From positions 118,797,362 to 118,861,361 of the forward strand of contig OY740765.1 in the NCBI GenBank assembly GCA_963513935.1: a DNA stretch of 64,000 nucleotides, written 5' to 3'. Positions within the stretch are counted from its first letter, which is position 1; each line of letters begins with the position of its first letter. This DNA is from Aphrophora alni (taxonomy: Eukaryota; Arthropoda; Insecta; Hemiptera; Aphrophoridae). The notes beneath the pieces were generated by a model. The model worked only from the letters and a program-made list of their open reading frames with translations. It ran no database searches and was not told where the DNA came from. This document shows positions 47,661-60,209 of this stretch, one piece after another. The position numbers and the translations under genes are program-made.

Positions 47661-50600
47661 AGAGTGTTTTGGAGTGTAAGTTAGTTCGTAGTGTGTTTGC
47701 GTAGAATGCTCTGCAGTCACCAACGTTACACGGAGCTATAAACGGATGTAAGCTTTCTACTACCGGATAAGTAATGTCCCTTTAAAAAACAAGTCCCACT
47801 CCCCTTCGCTGCCCTCGATTCATTTTCCGACGTGTCGTGAGGTCTCCATATTTATTCTAACTTTAGTGCTCGAAATGAAGAGGAATAAAACCAAACTAAT
47901 TATTTTTCATTCATACCGCACCTCGTAATTAAATTATTTACGAGCACCTCAATTATTCACGAGTATAACGTGAATCAAATACAACTGTTTTAGTGCTATT
48001 TATTTCCAAAAATAATTTGGTTGTTCTTTTTAAACTTATATTAATTAATGTATTATTGGTTCTTATACAGCATATTATACAGCATTTTATACACATATAT
48101 ACACTTTACAGTTCTGCTGCGTCCATGGGATTAGATTTTGGACGTATATAGACGCAGTATCGCAACTCCTTAGTAAATATTGAGCATTAATATTATTTTG
48201 GTTTTTGAAGTTCTGGGATTAGAGTTCTGGGTCTGTGTTTCCTAAAAAATACATATTTCCATATAGTGTTTTACTTTCAGACTCTGTGTAACATTTTTTA
48301 AAGTTTGAGTGGAGTTAGTATTAATGCCATATTAGTGAGCAATATACATTTTGTAGTACAGTGTTCGACCAATAAACAGGCCCGTGTATATAGTTTGGTG
48401 TATATCTTTAACATATTTGAAAGGATAATGCGTCTGTAAGCTTGTCACGCTGTTTTTACAATGACTAATGTTACTTTAGAACCTTTAACGGGAAATAAGT
48501 GTTGACTTTTGATGGAAACTTCTGACTATGTCAAGTGAAACCAGAACCCCATAGCACGCTATAGTTGCATTATATATATAATTATGTGACATTTATTCCT
48601 ATATGTAGGCCTATTCTTTAACATACAATACTTTCAAACATTAATGTATGGAGCAAAACTTTACTAAACAATAAATACAATAGTGCGGTATTGTATTACA
48701 AAAATCAAAAGTAAATTAGTATGTTTTTATAGTATTAGCACATTTTGATATTTCCACGATAGCTTAGCATTTAGTGATTACCATTTGAAGTTGTTTAAAA
48801 TTTAAGTGATAATTAATTATAATCGAAACAAGAATTAATTTAAGAACGCAAAATTACCAGAAAACCTTTGGTATAGGCTGTACGTTACATAAATTTATTC
48901 ATATTAATCGAAATTAATTTAAGAAAGTAATGTTTTACTTTATTTTAACTTGGAGCTAAATTTTTCCGTCTTCGCTAACTTGTTGGTCCTAGAAATTTTA
49001 AATGGCGCCTCCCTTTTGACTCTTAAACCAATATTAATGCAAAAACGACCGTCATCAAATTTATTCGATGTTGATTATTTATATTCTTATATACTTTTAA
49101 TATATTTCACTTATTTAACAACATAATCCTCATAGGGTCCGATTAAATCATTACCAACAAGTAGGTCTGGATCTATATAAACAGGTATGGAACATTGAAG
49201 GAAAAATTAGTAAAATTTTTTAGTTCATTTTAAAAACGTGTTAAATTTTTATTTACTACTTTTCAGTCATGTACAATCTAGCTTAATACAAAGCAGAAAT
49301 TTTGCAATATAAATTAACAACAACGGAGCGAGATAAACATATTTCACAATATGAACAGACTTTTTCGTCTGTCTGTATTTATTACAAAATAAGTTTGACC
49401 AATTGAGTTAAAACATAATTTCTCTTAAACTAATTAACAAAATTTAATAATTATGACAACAAAATACCTATATATGTTGTGAAAATTTCATCAAGATACA
49501 ATAAAATTTAATTACTTTACAACGAAAAAACCAATTTCTTCAAAAGAACATTGAAATAAATTTTAAGAAGTAAGTAACCTAAACTGTTTGTGAACTTTAT
49601 TGAAATGCGACGATACGCCTTTATTAAATCATTTGTATCTCGAAAACCACCCAACGGATTTGAAATAACAAAACATTTTTGAATTCACAATTAAATTTTA
49701 TATAAACTATCAAACCTAGACTTCTATAACTATCAGATCTAGACTAATAATAATTAAACAATTTACAACCATTTACCGCTAAGGGTCTGTTTGAAAATGG
49801 TGTCAAATTATAACTTGTATAGGCCTAGTCTATTTATTTATAGATTTTGTTACAATTTTCAGGAAATGTTCTATATGACAATATAAAAACCATACAAAAA
49901 TTTGAAAATGATATATAGATAATGTTTTGATTTATGAACGTTTATAGCAAAATTGTAAACGATTTTTAAATACTGCTATTTTTATTGGTTTATTGCATAC
50001 GTTTATTAATCGCTGTAGTTATATTCTGATATACCAATTTATAGAAAATGTAATTGTGAATTCAATTTTCTTTAGATGATTAACATCCGTTCAACGGTTC
50101 TCGAAATAAACACAATTTAGTAAACCAGCGTCCTCTGTTTTGATTTTCGTACGGAGAGTATAAAAATTGGGTACGCGATAGTACAAAAACGCTTATATAT
50201 CGAAAACTAATTATCGGAAATTATTTTGTACAATGGATTCGGATTCCTCATAAAATTTACTATATTTATGTTTTTATGTACGGACAATTATAGTTTAACT
50301 TTTTGAATTAATTTACGCCAATGTAAAGGCTATTTAAAACGAATTATATACAATTCATCATAGTTTTTACTACAAATTAACCTAACAACAAGTAGCCTAC
50401 TCATAAAGATTTTATAGATAATTTTATTGTGAATTCAAATATTTTTTCAAAACAAAAATCCATCAAACTGTTAAAAATATATATCAATTTTTGTTGAGCA
50501 CGTTACGGAATACCCGAACATCCCGAACTTGAATTTAATTTCACGACTGATAGGCCTACCATTGTTTCATTACGTAGCCTTTGTTCATAATATATATGTG

Positions 50601-51530
50601 TAAATAATGAAATTATTATTACCAGGTATGATCAGTGATTCTACATGTTTCTAGTATAAACTTTAAAAATTTTAAAAGAAAATATACCAAGAATTTAATT
50701 TAATTCTTAGAAAATGTGGACAAATATATTCAATAATTGACGATTTATTTTATTTGTTGATCAAGAACATTTAGTGTGTTAAAGAATAGTTGCAAATCGA
50801 CCAAATGTATATTTTTTTAATTCGGGAATATTTTTGTGGCTGATATTTGAGTGAATTGGCGCTTGCTTTGTCGTTGGCAAGCCGTGTACCGTGGGAATTG
50901 AAATCAAACTTTTGTCGCACTTCACACACACACACAATGTTTAATATTTAGATAATGAAACCACTGGTGAATTTGAAAGTTTAATTTAAAAAGTAATATC
51001 GTCTCGAAACGTAGAATAGTAGTTCATGAGCATTCTTCACTTGTGTACCGAATTTCAAGTCAATATTATCAATATTTTTAAATAGATCTAATTACTGCTT
51101 GAATTGTTGCACTACCGACGGTACTATCCGAACGTGTTACAGTATATATTTTAGAAAATATCCATGGTAACATCTGAAAAATATTTATACACATTTATTG
51201 GTAAGTGTATTATTAGTGTACCGAGTTTTGACATAACATAGAGAAAATATTATACAATAAAGTCAGTAACGCGCGCCAAATATACTCCCGGTACTGAAAA
51301 TATAAATGTTTCATCTGGTTCAATTAAAAACATATTTAAGATATGACTTTTAACTTTGGTACACATGCAGAATGTAAAACATGCAGATTAACTTGTATTC
51401 TAAGGTTGTAGTAAATATCTCAAAATTTTAGGTTAACTAGTATATGTTTTATTAGAAAACCAAAATTGAAGTCGATACCTTGAAAATTGTTGAAATTGGA
51501 GCCTATAAATTCATGTAGTTTCGTAATACC
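47661..51530. other. unassigned AT-rich DNA with scattered short dispersed-repeat fragments
   Basis: No gene recognised. Related fragments with a 'tcgaaaaccacccaacggat' / 'atccgttcaacggttctcga' core next to 'ttgtgaattcaa' occur near 49640-49700 (one orientation) and 50055-50110 (the other). A weaker copy lies near 50430-50480 and a related one near 54540. The region 47660-47880 is less AT-rich but has no convincing ORF. Confidence 0.4.
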
Positions 51531-51539
51531 CACCGCAAA

Positions 51540-51890
51540 TGTAAAATTTTCTCGAAATCGGCTCAAATGATATTGACGAAATTTTTCTCAAGAGTCCAAA
51601 ACAAAACTGGAGTCCATCTACAAAAATTCCGGTTCATGTGTTATCGGAAATCGTTAATCGGTATCGGTTATGGGAAATAACGAAAAACAATAGGTCTTGG
51701 GATTGATATAAAAGACGTAATTTATCAAACTCGGTTTAGTTCAAATTTTAAAGTTATGCTAAGATTAATGGCCCAATTTCGTATTCAAAATTGCGAGGAA
51801 AAAGTATTACCATTCAGGAATAGTTGACAAAAAAGAAGAAATGAACCTTGACCACCGTCATTAAAGTGATTATGATTATATGAAAGAATT
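51540..51890 (+). repeat. dispersed repeat family C, copy 4
   Basis: Shares 'ctcgaaatcggctcaaatga', 'ccggttcatgtgttatcgg', 'ggcccaatttcgtattcaaa' and 'gaaatgaaccttgaccaccg' with copy 3. It lies immediately beside the 3' end of the Penelope-like element. Confidence 0.65.
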
Positions 51891-51964
51891 ATATTCTATA
51901 GTATATTGTCTTGTATATAATTACTCACCTCAAGACATAAAGGCTATCGCGGTGTCTAGATGCT

Positions 51965-52960
51965 TACGACATCGTAAATTAGATTTGATTTAAAGGATAG
52001 TTTGTCATTGAGGATATTAGATGGACCTATTTTTACACCTTTAAAGATCTCGAACTCTTCTACGGAATCCATGTACTTACTTTTTTTTTGCAAAAGTGTA
52101 ATACCTCCATGTTAGATTGGATATCTGTGTATTTATCGTTTTTGTTGATAAGATGTTCACCAAAAGTAGAGTTTGTATATGAAGTCCTCTTAGGGAAGTG
52201 TTCCTTAAAACTTTTGTTGAAAGAGCGGGCCGTCTGTCCTATATAAAAATTGGGACATTCACTATTGTACAACAAATGATATTGTATATGGCAGTCTTAT
52301 CGTGTTTGTCATTATGTATGTCTTTTTTTGGGTTATTTAAAAAATAGTATAGTTTGTTAGAGGTATTGAAAGCAACGGTTACATTCTCTTTAGCCAGTCT
52401 ATGTTTTGGAGTATGACTCGATGCTGATCCATATTCTGTGGAGACTTAAGTTTTCTTTTTCTTTTTAATATTGTTTTTACTATTTGTATGTTACCTGATG
52501 AGTTGGTCGATATTTGAGCTCTTGTACCAATTGTATGCTGAGATGGGTTTAATTATGTTTACTTCCTCTTCGTACTTCTCCTTGTCTAGAGGTACTTACT
52601 GAGATTAGCCTGTTAACGAAACTATTGTAAGCTGCCATTTTTATATTACATGGATGATGGGAAGAAGCTTGTATAGTCTGGTTTGTTGTGGTAGGTTTTC
52701 TATAGATGTTGAACTTAACACTATTGTTTATTTTTGAAATTGATAGGTCTAAAAAGTTTAAATTGTTATTTGTTTCCACTTCAATGGAATTTATTTGGAG
52801 TTTTGGATGCATTGTGTTTACGAAGTTAATCAGAGTTTTTAATTATCTTTTGTTGCCATCGAAAAGTACTATAGTATCGTCTACATAATATCTGAAGACT
52901 ATTTTTGGCCTATTTTGATTCATTTCAGACCAGAGATATTTGTTTTAGATTTGTCCTTCC
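51965..52960 (-). pseudogene. Penelope-like retroelement: RT C-terminal part plus GIY-YIG endonuclease
   Basis: Minus-strand order of motifs: 'FRYYVDDTIVLFDGNKR' with the RT active-site YVDD (codons at 52873-52887); a stop; 'NFVNTMHPKLQ'; then 'NNNLNFLDLSISKINNSVKF', 'IYRKPTTTNQTI' and 'SSHHPCNIKMAAY', the conserved post-palm region of Penelope RTs. A linker contains 'KENVTVAFNTSNKL'. After a frame change comes 'CPNFYIGQTARSFNKSFKEH', the start of the GIY-YIG domain, with 'FGEHLINKNDKY' and 'NMEVLHF'. A last frame shift leads to 'VEEFEIFKGVKIGPSNILND', its usual end. The N-terminal RT and linker are missing (5' truncation at about 52960), and stops and frameshifts make it inactive. RT followed by GIY-YIG on one strand is diagnostic of Penelope-like elements. 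Confidence 0.92.
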
Positions 52961-54415
52961 AGCAGAATTTTGTCCTTCCTTACTTCCATAGACAGACGAA
53001 TCGCGCAACACTTAGTTACGTTTTTGTGGAAACTATATTTTATGTTATAACTATAGTATAAAATAGAACCTTGACCTTTTAAAAATTTTTTTTTTTAATT
53101 TTCAATAATATCCACGATTACTTTTATTTTTCAAATTTACCAGTCACTTACGCCCTTTGTATTAAAAGAGACGTTCACATAATTAATGTAATTACCATTT
53201 GTTAATATATGAACTGTATAAGACATAAACTTAGGGATATTTTGTTAAGATCTTGTAAGGTAAACACTTTTGTCATACATTATAAAACATTATCAGGAGG
53301 TGAGTGACCTTCCAACCAGTTTATATCTTGACTAATAGCTCCTTATCTCTTGTTCAACCTTGAATGTTCGAGTTGTCCTTTGGGAATCAAATGCAATATT
53401 CGTATTTCACTTAAAATTAAAATTGTTTTTAAATAGACTCCACCTGTACAAATACCTATACAAACCATTAACGTTGACATTAAACTAAACTTCTTTCTGT
53501 CCGTCTGTCGACCTAATAAAACTCTAATCAACATATTAACTTAACTTAACTTTTCATCTGTCCATCGTCCTGAATATTAAAAAAAAATTACCAAGTTACT
53601 AAATCCTCTCTTCATAAACCATACTTACCCATCTAACCATCAATAAAGTATTACCCACCAATCGCGTAACACGAATTACCTTTAAATTTATCATATTTAC
53701 AACAAACTACAATATTTCTCCCTTTATTAAATTAAATATGTTATCAAGTTGCAAAGACACGTCCATAAGGAAGAACATATTTGATGCAGTCAGCTGTTCG
53801 AGAGATAAGTCTACTGAATCACAACTATGTCAAGGATACGTCAGTCGTATCGTATCCCTGCTTTGATGTCTGTGTTCAGATGAAGAGCGCTGAAAAAACA
53901 GTTTTTTTAGCTGTATACGACACCGGTCTGCATTGCGGTCGGCGTTTTGTACATATCATAGGACCGCTACTTATTTTTTTTATCAAACTCTTAAGAAGTT
54001 TGATAACGAATAAGCTTACTTATATTTAGATATTTACATGATCATACCTTACTAATTTTACCGCCACTAAATGCGTGATACAATTATGATTATTTATTAA
54101 AAGTAATAATAGATCCAATACACATATTTTAGTCTATTATATACTAAAAACTGTATAATTATAAACAAACATTACTTTCCAACATATCAAAGTACATAAT
54201 TTATGTGTAAACAACGATTTTTGACAATTTAACAAATCCGTTGCAGTTTTTATGGCTCTATAAAAATAATTTCAATATTTTAAAATAATTATTAGTTAAA
54301 TTTTAAAATGTTTTATTAAACGTGCTATTTTGACTTCTTTGGACTGGAACCACTGGTTATTTTTGAGAGTTTAATTAAAAATATTGGACTTTTAGATTTA
54401 AATAATAATTATATT
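52961..54415. other. unassigned AT-rich DNA
   Basis: A plus-strand 82-codon ORF at 53781-54029 (MMQSAVREISLLNHNYVKDT...) is not recognised and ends in a hydrophobic stretch. It contains a small palindrome (atcaaact/agtttgat, 53983-54005). No splice or promoter context supports it. Confidence 0.35.
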
Positions 54416-54419
54416 TTGT

Positions 54420-54581
54420 TGTGACACACGTAGACACATATTGTTGAGAATTGGGAATTACTGAACCAATTTTGATCAAACGTAGCCTAAAACCTACTCA
54501 GATGTCACACCTACATGTGGAATAAAACTACATGATAATCCAATCCGTGGTTCTCGAGTTATAAATGGATAGACAGAGAGA

Positions 54582-54583
<2 letters not shown>
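54420..54583 (+). repeat. dispersed repeat ending in 'atggatagacagagagagg'
   Basis: Wording 'tgaaccaattttgatcaaac', 'acctactcagatgtcacacc', 'aatccgtggttctcgagtta' and 'taaatggatagacagag' is of a kind that is common in insect dispersed repeats, where a conserved block is followed by a 'gacagacag' tract. It shares the 'atccgt.g.ggttctcgag' core with the fragments near 49.6 and 50.1 kb. Confidence 0.5.

Positions 54584-54628
<45 letters not shown>
54584..54628. repeat. (TA)n microsatellite
   Basis: About 45 bases of uninterrupted TA, directly after the dispersed repeat above. Confidence 0.95.
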
Positions 54629-54630
<2 letters not shown>

Positions 54631-54871
54631 CATAGAGAGATTATATTGGTTTTATGGTTATTTAATTAATTGAAAAAATACAGCAGCCATATCATAAGTA
54701 CCAAAAAGGTATAAAAAATATAGAGTCAGTATTCGATATTGAAAAAAAATATTAATCCGAGTTTCAATACATAGTTCAAGAAAAATAATATTACTAGTCC
54801 CACTTGAAAATTAATATCAACTACGGAAGTTCATTTAAAGGGTCACGGAAGTAAAAAACCTGACAGGCGGA

Positions 54872-54879
54872 AACACACA

Positions 54880-54923
<44 letters not shown>

Positions 54924-54932
54924 CGCTCGCTC
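54872..54932. repeat. compound microsatellite (CA)n(CT)n(CGCT)n
   Basis: A short CA run (54872-54882), then about 39 bases of CT, then three to four CGCT units. Confidence 0.95.
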
Positions 54933-56460
54933 TTGTCTGGATGTAGACTGTAAACTGAAAGTTTATAGTTGCGTAATTCATCAACGACCAACAAAATAAT
55001 TTAGCCCTGCTTCACGGTTAACGTATGGCCCCAGAGTTCACTATCTGCCAAACTCAACTATGAGGTCTTCATGTAAATTATGTCTGCTATTCATTTTATA
55101 ATGTAATTTCTCCAGTTTTGCTATTTAGAACACAAAATTATAATGTAAATAAGCACACAAAAATACTTTATTTATGAGATTTGTGCGTTCTATCCATTTC
55201 TGATAAAATTCCATCTGCCAATTTGCAATTTCAAATCACGACTAAATATATGATAAATTGTGATTTATATATATTTTATTATATTTAAATAAAATGAAAG
55301 TAGTTATATCATGGAGAAATGTACACAGAATATTTATTTATGGATAGAATACATTTTGAAAAAATTTCATTAATAAATATTCGAATTATAAGCGAAAACC
55401 TACTCTGAAGAACAATTTACAATTACGCGTAAATGATTTATGACCAGAAAACATACTCAAAACAATTAGATGGCATTGACATAAGTGCTTGTACATGTAA
55501 TATCAGCTCGATCATGCGACTTATAAACATTTTCAACAAAGTACATTTCATGACGCAGGTTATTTTTAAACATAATGCAATTTTATGTCAGTGTTAATTT
55601 TTTTTTAAAACTGTAAAAATGTTTTATTCAGACGATTATATCAAATTAATTCGTACTTAAACATTACTGTAAATCCTTACCGTTAGTAAATAATGTATTT
55701 TTTGCGTGAAAATATTAAGTTGGCGTCTTGACCCCGATCCTCGATCTGCGATGTACCATAACATGCTACGTTCAGAAGCTGTTACTTCTGTTAAAGTAAA
55801 TAATTTATTTAGAATAGTGTATAAAGTTTATTTTGGATGGAGAAGCGATGGGGAAATGGCCCCAGTTAAGATACCTTTTATATTTAATAAAGATGAGTAC
55901 GTTTACTAATTTTGGGCCCTTTTTTTAGAGTTTTTAGAGTTTTTTTAGAGCATGCCAAATATCTGGTTAGCGGTAGGCTATAGTGAGACAAACGAGTCGA
56001 ACAAATAAATTACTTTTTCCTTTTCCGTTTTAATTTTAATATATTGAGATTCAAACAAAATATGAATATAATATTTTTAAATTGGTCAAATTCATTATTA
56101 ACTTCCCTTTTCCAAACAGACATTATAAAAATACCTAACATGAGGTTGTATATTTACTCCTTACAATGTATTCTGTTTGTGCATACTGCATTAACAAAGT
56201 GATTGTTAGCAAATCTTGTGCAATGGATTGATAGTCTTGAGGTAATTTACTACTTAAATAAATTTTTTCTTCTTATTTTTTTTTTTAAATCGCGCTTCTG
56301 ATTAGTCCCAATCGTAATAATTATTATTACACACCATTGCTCGTTTCTATTCCCTTCATGTTTGATAAGTAAATTTGAAAAATTATGAGTCTTGATTTTG
56401 TACATAATGTTACACAATTAGTTAACACTATATAAATGAAAAAAGAACACAGTTTCATAA
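54933..56460. other. unassigned AT-rich DNA
   Basis: The 67-codon ORF at 55706-55909 (+) has no recognised family. Short direct repeats of 'tttttagag' lie near 55920-55950. Confidence 0.4.
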
Positions 56461-56464
56461 AAAA

Positions 56465-56525
56465 ACCGTTAAATACACGCGTTTCGATGACCATAGTTGT
56501 CATCATCGGTGACGGTTACAGTTGA
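56465..56525. repeat. Penelope-style 3' motif fragment
   Basis: 'acgcgtttcgatgaccatag', then 'ttgtcatcatcggtgacgg', with a small internal dyad (gatgacc...tgtcatc). Sequences of this type are frequent at ends of Penelope-like elements. No coding part is present here, so it is probably a tiny remnant. Confidence 0.35.
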
Positions 56526-57465
56526 AAACATATAATAATTAATTGTATATACTTGTCTTAGTATAATAATTGTCTTAGTTTATTATACTCGAAAGGCGTT
56601 TGCGTATTAAACTATGTTTATGAGGAACTGTTTTCTGTTTTCATTTATATAGTGTTTATTTCTCATAAGTCCAGTTCAAGTTAAGCAATTGACGACTATA
56701 CGCTAACGTCATGTTTATAATAGTCTTATGGTTTTCGCTTTAGCCTTTTATAGGCCAACATTTTGTATCGCAAATATGTTTTACTTCGGAAAATAATTGT
56801 TTGACAGATTATACAAAATAGTAAGACTTTTTAGTCGAGAGTAATGTTTTCTAACTGCAACCAATAACCAGCTAACTCAACTACTGTATTAGGAGAGTAA
56901 ATAAACCGGACAATCTTTGAATAAATTAGAACTAAAAACGAATATGTCTGCTTTGCTTTAGGTTTAGGCCTACTAAATTTATTTTTAAAACGCACAAAAC
57001 ATTAATAAAAAAGCCTGCAATATTAGGACTAATACTTGTGTGAAAGCATAAGTAATTTACAGAACAATTATAGGCATAGCAACGAATTTACTTTAAAACA
57101 TTGTTTTAACTTGGAAAGTGGCAAGTGAATACGCCTTGCAACCATTGCAAAGGAATTGATAACTTTTTATGTATATTTGTTGTGCTCCTTAATTATTTTT
57201 CTACAAGAAGACAGGAAAGTGACGGCCTACATTTTGTTGTGGAAGGGGTGGAAAAGAGTTAAACACTGGTTGGACACTCTACCATAAGGTGTTCCAAAAA
57301 TTTTACCAAATTGATCACAGCATCAACACCTCATATGCTCAATATATTGTAACAGTGGCTTGAATAATTTACATTAGTGGTGGGGATCCGTGAGAGAAGG
57401 TGGCTGCTCTCAAGCACGTATACTAACCGAATGGAAGCACTGCTATTTTATTAATGTTTCCAGGG
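56526..57465. other. unassigned AT-rich DNA
   Basis: No gene, array or hairpin supported. Confidence 0.4.
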
Positions 57466-57640
57466 CAGTGCAAATAGTTCTAAAATCGAATCGAATCCGA
57501 ATCCATCTCGGGGTTCGGTTCGGATTCGATAGTCGAATCAGTAATGCAAAAATATTCGGATTCGTATTCAAAAACGAATTAGCAAATCCAGATTCGGTTC
57601 AAAAATCGAATAGTGACCGAAAAGATTCGAACATTTTCAT
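57460..57640 (+). mobile_element. possible hAT-type element end with subterminal TTCGGATTCG repeats
   Basis: Begins 'ccagggcagtgcaaatag', resembling the CAGGGC-type tip of hAT elements. It continues with a dense cluster of 'aatcgaatcgaatccgaatc', 'ttcggttcggattcgatag', 'attcggattcg' and 'cgaatagtgaccg' motifs in both orientations (57484-57632). Clustered subterminal motifs next to such a tip are typical for hAT transposase binding. I found no opposite tip or 8-bp duplication in the window, so this is a solo end or a misread. Confidence 0.4.
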
Positions 57641-59155
57641 GTATTAAAATGCCTTAGGCCGCGCTGGAAGTAGACGTTAAAACTCTACACGAGCATCCGA
57701 ACAAATAACATCGCGTCGTCTATGATGGGGGGGGGGGGGCGGTGTCAGTGTTGACCTTAACCAAGTTAGTTGAACGGCAGCGTATATGTAAAGATTTTAG
57801 TTTGCCGTCTCTAATTTGTAACGCCTTTTGATTGACTTTGAATGTAGGAGGAAATGTGAAATTTGGCAGAAATGTTTGTTATACATTTTAAAAGCCACCA
57901 GTATGCATCAAATTAGTTATATTTCACTCATATTTTCTTTACTAAACGTTAAAGTTTTATCAATTATTAATGTGAGAAAAAAAAAAAAAAAAACGAAAAA
58001 GTTAGTAAGCGAGGAAAATTTTTATTTTTTGGTCAGCGTCATAATTTCAGCGGCAAATTTGTAGATAAATAGTTGAACCTCAAATTTTAACTTCATGGAT
58101 GTGTTTTTCCTTAAATAATTAAAAGTTTAGAGTAATATGAAAAACTTTTACTCGCATTCTTTTTTGTCTGTCACGTCCGGTGGTTTGTTTACTGCTTCTT
58201 TGTTTTCCCTCTAACAAAACTGCACACACGCGACCCATGTGTTTTTGTTAAATGCTACCGGATGGTAATGCTACCGGATATAGGTCTATATCATTTTCTT
58301 TTTGCCGGTGAGAATGGATGTGTAAACTTTTATCATAAGTAGGCTTACTTTTCTTGTTTCCCACAACTATTTTGTTTTTGTTAATTTCTAACATTACCTA
58401 TTATAACAATTTATCTGCAAATTTTATTTTATGTATATGAGTTATGTGTATATTTATTGCGTACCTATTATTAAAGATATTTTATGTATGCACATAAACC
58501 TGACCCGGTTTTATTTAAAGTAACCATTGAAATATGGTTCAGTGTGCAAATTAATGTCAATAAATTGTTACTAAGCATTCTTGCTTCATTCTTGCTTAAA
58601 GCATGGTATCCCTCAATCTCCAAAGGAATTGGTTTCCTCTGGGAGAATTTGATGTGGTAAATGTAGTTGAATAATGTAATAAAATGGCCGGTAAAGAAAC
58701 AAATGACATGAAACAGTTACTCAATGTTAAAAATGTAAACTAAAACTAAAAAAATGCAAGATTTTAGCTCTAAACTCCTCAAGTCATCACCTATTATAAA
58801 CAGATTATTCTTCTTTCCATACTAATCTTGAATAGAATGCTATTGATAAACTATAGTAGATGCTCCTAAATCATTTTTTGATTACCACTTTTAGCACCAC
58901 TTGTTTTAACCCTGGATACACATAACAAATATTTTCAGAGCCATGATAAATTAGCAGCTAATTTTGTTAATAATTGTCTTTGTAATGAAAGTTAACTGAC
59001 AATAACTGTATCTATTTGATATTTTTGAGACGAATCAAATTAAAAACAATAAAGTGACTATGAAAATTCTGATTGTGTTTATAATTCAGGTGAGATAAAT
59101 TTAAATATTGTTGAAGGCCTAAGCTATTTTAAGTTTTATGATTGAGGACATAAAA
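57641..59155. other. unassigned; contains a 13-base G-run
   Basis: G-run at 57727-57739 in a short GC-richer block (57655-57790). An A-run lies at about 57976-57992. A duplicated 'atgctaccggat' (58252 and 58268) is also present. No gene recognised. Confidence 0.4.
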
Positions 59156-59159
59156 ATTA

Positions 59160-60135
59160 AAATGTGTGTGCTTCGTAGTGTACACATGTACACTACAAAC
59201 AACATAATCTAACTGACTTTATGCCATTAGACATTTTCAGCATGCTAAATGTACATAGCCTAAATTAAACATTTTACTCAAAGATATATTTCATTTTGCA
59301 AAAACAAAACCAAAGATCATACATTTTAATCATAGACCTACTTAAATCAATGATTTAAACCCCAAATATTTTTAATTCAGTAATTTATGCAAACCTATAC
59401 TGTATTATTGTTTACTTTATAGCCTACATTAGTTCTATAACTTGTATACAAAACAATTAACATAAAGACATTATAAGAAGTATTTTTCGATTGACGTTGT
59501 AAACACAATATAAACTCAAAGTACAATTAAACTAGGTTTTCTTAAAGTATTATAGATGAAGGAAGAAATCAGCTGTTATATGACTGAAGTGCGTGTTTCA
59601 AGTCGAGTGGAGCTGAGTAAACCTGAGTTGACTGGAGTAATGCGCCATGACGGTAAAATTGTGACGGTTTTTTAAGTGAAACTTTTTGATCGACGTAGTA
59701 AAATTTAGTGCAGTGTTAAAAAAAGCATCGAATATTTTACATCTGTTACTGTCACTGTTGGGTCAATTCTGGTTTACTCGACATCAGGCGCGCACTTCAG
59801 TCAAATAAAAGCTGATTTCATGCATCATCTGTATGATCTTTTGTTTTGTTTAGCAAAATGTAATAGATCTTTGAGTAAAATTTTGAATTTAGGCTATGCA
59901 CATTTAGCATGCTGAAAATTCCTAACGGCATAGTGTCAGTTAGATATGTGATTTGTAGGTTTAATTAGTTTCTTCTAAAAAATGAGGTGAACAATAAGAA
60001 TTAAAAAAATATACATGTTGTAAAGATGTTTGACTTCGTACGTGTATACACTAAGACGCACACACATATACAATTTTTTTTAACACTGCTCAAATTGTAT
60101 CTACTACGTCGATAAAGAATTTTCATTTCAAAAAC
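59160..60135. mobile_element. complex foldback element with nested and permuted inverted repeats
   Basis: Three blocks occur in both orientations. X: 59195-59325 against 59840-59960, for example 'ttcagcatgctaaatgtaca' against its inverse near 59907, and 'ttttactcaaagat'. Y: 59568-59627 against 59770-59819, 'gaaatcagctgttatatgac' against the inverse of 'gtcaaataaaagctgatttc', and 'gactgaagtgcg'. Z: 59660-59725 against 60066-60135, 'gatcgacgtagtaaaattta' against the inverse of 'gtatctactacgtcgata', and 'cagtgttaaaaaaa'. Order on the plus strand is X Y Z Y' X' Z', so Z lies inside the hairpin while its inverse lies outside. The left arm has about 240 extra bases between X and Y. No ORF is present. 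Confidence 0.75.
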
Positions 60136-60209
60136 GTTTTTAGAATAATTATTTTTTTTAATTAGAAAGATTCTATAATATATGTAATTATTTTTTAAAA
60201 AATAACTAC

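Noticed and set aside
53781..54029. 82-codon plus-strand ORF as a host gene
   Set aside because: No recognisable family, no supporting promoter, splice or poly(A) context, and it ends in low-complexity hydrophobic sequence.
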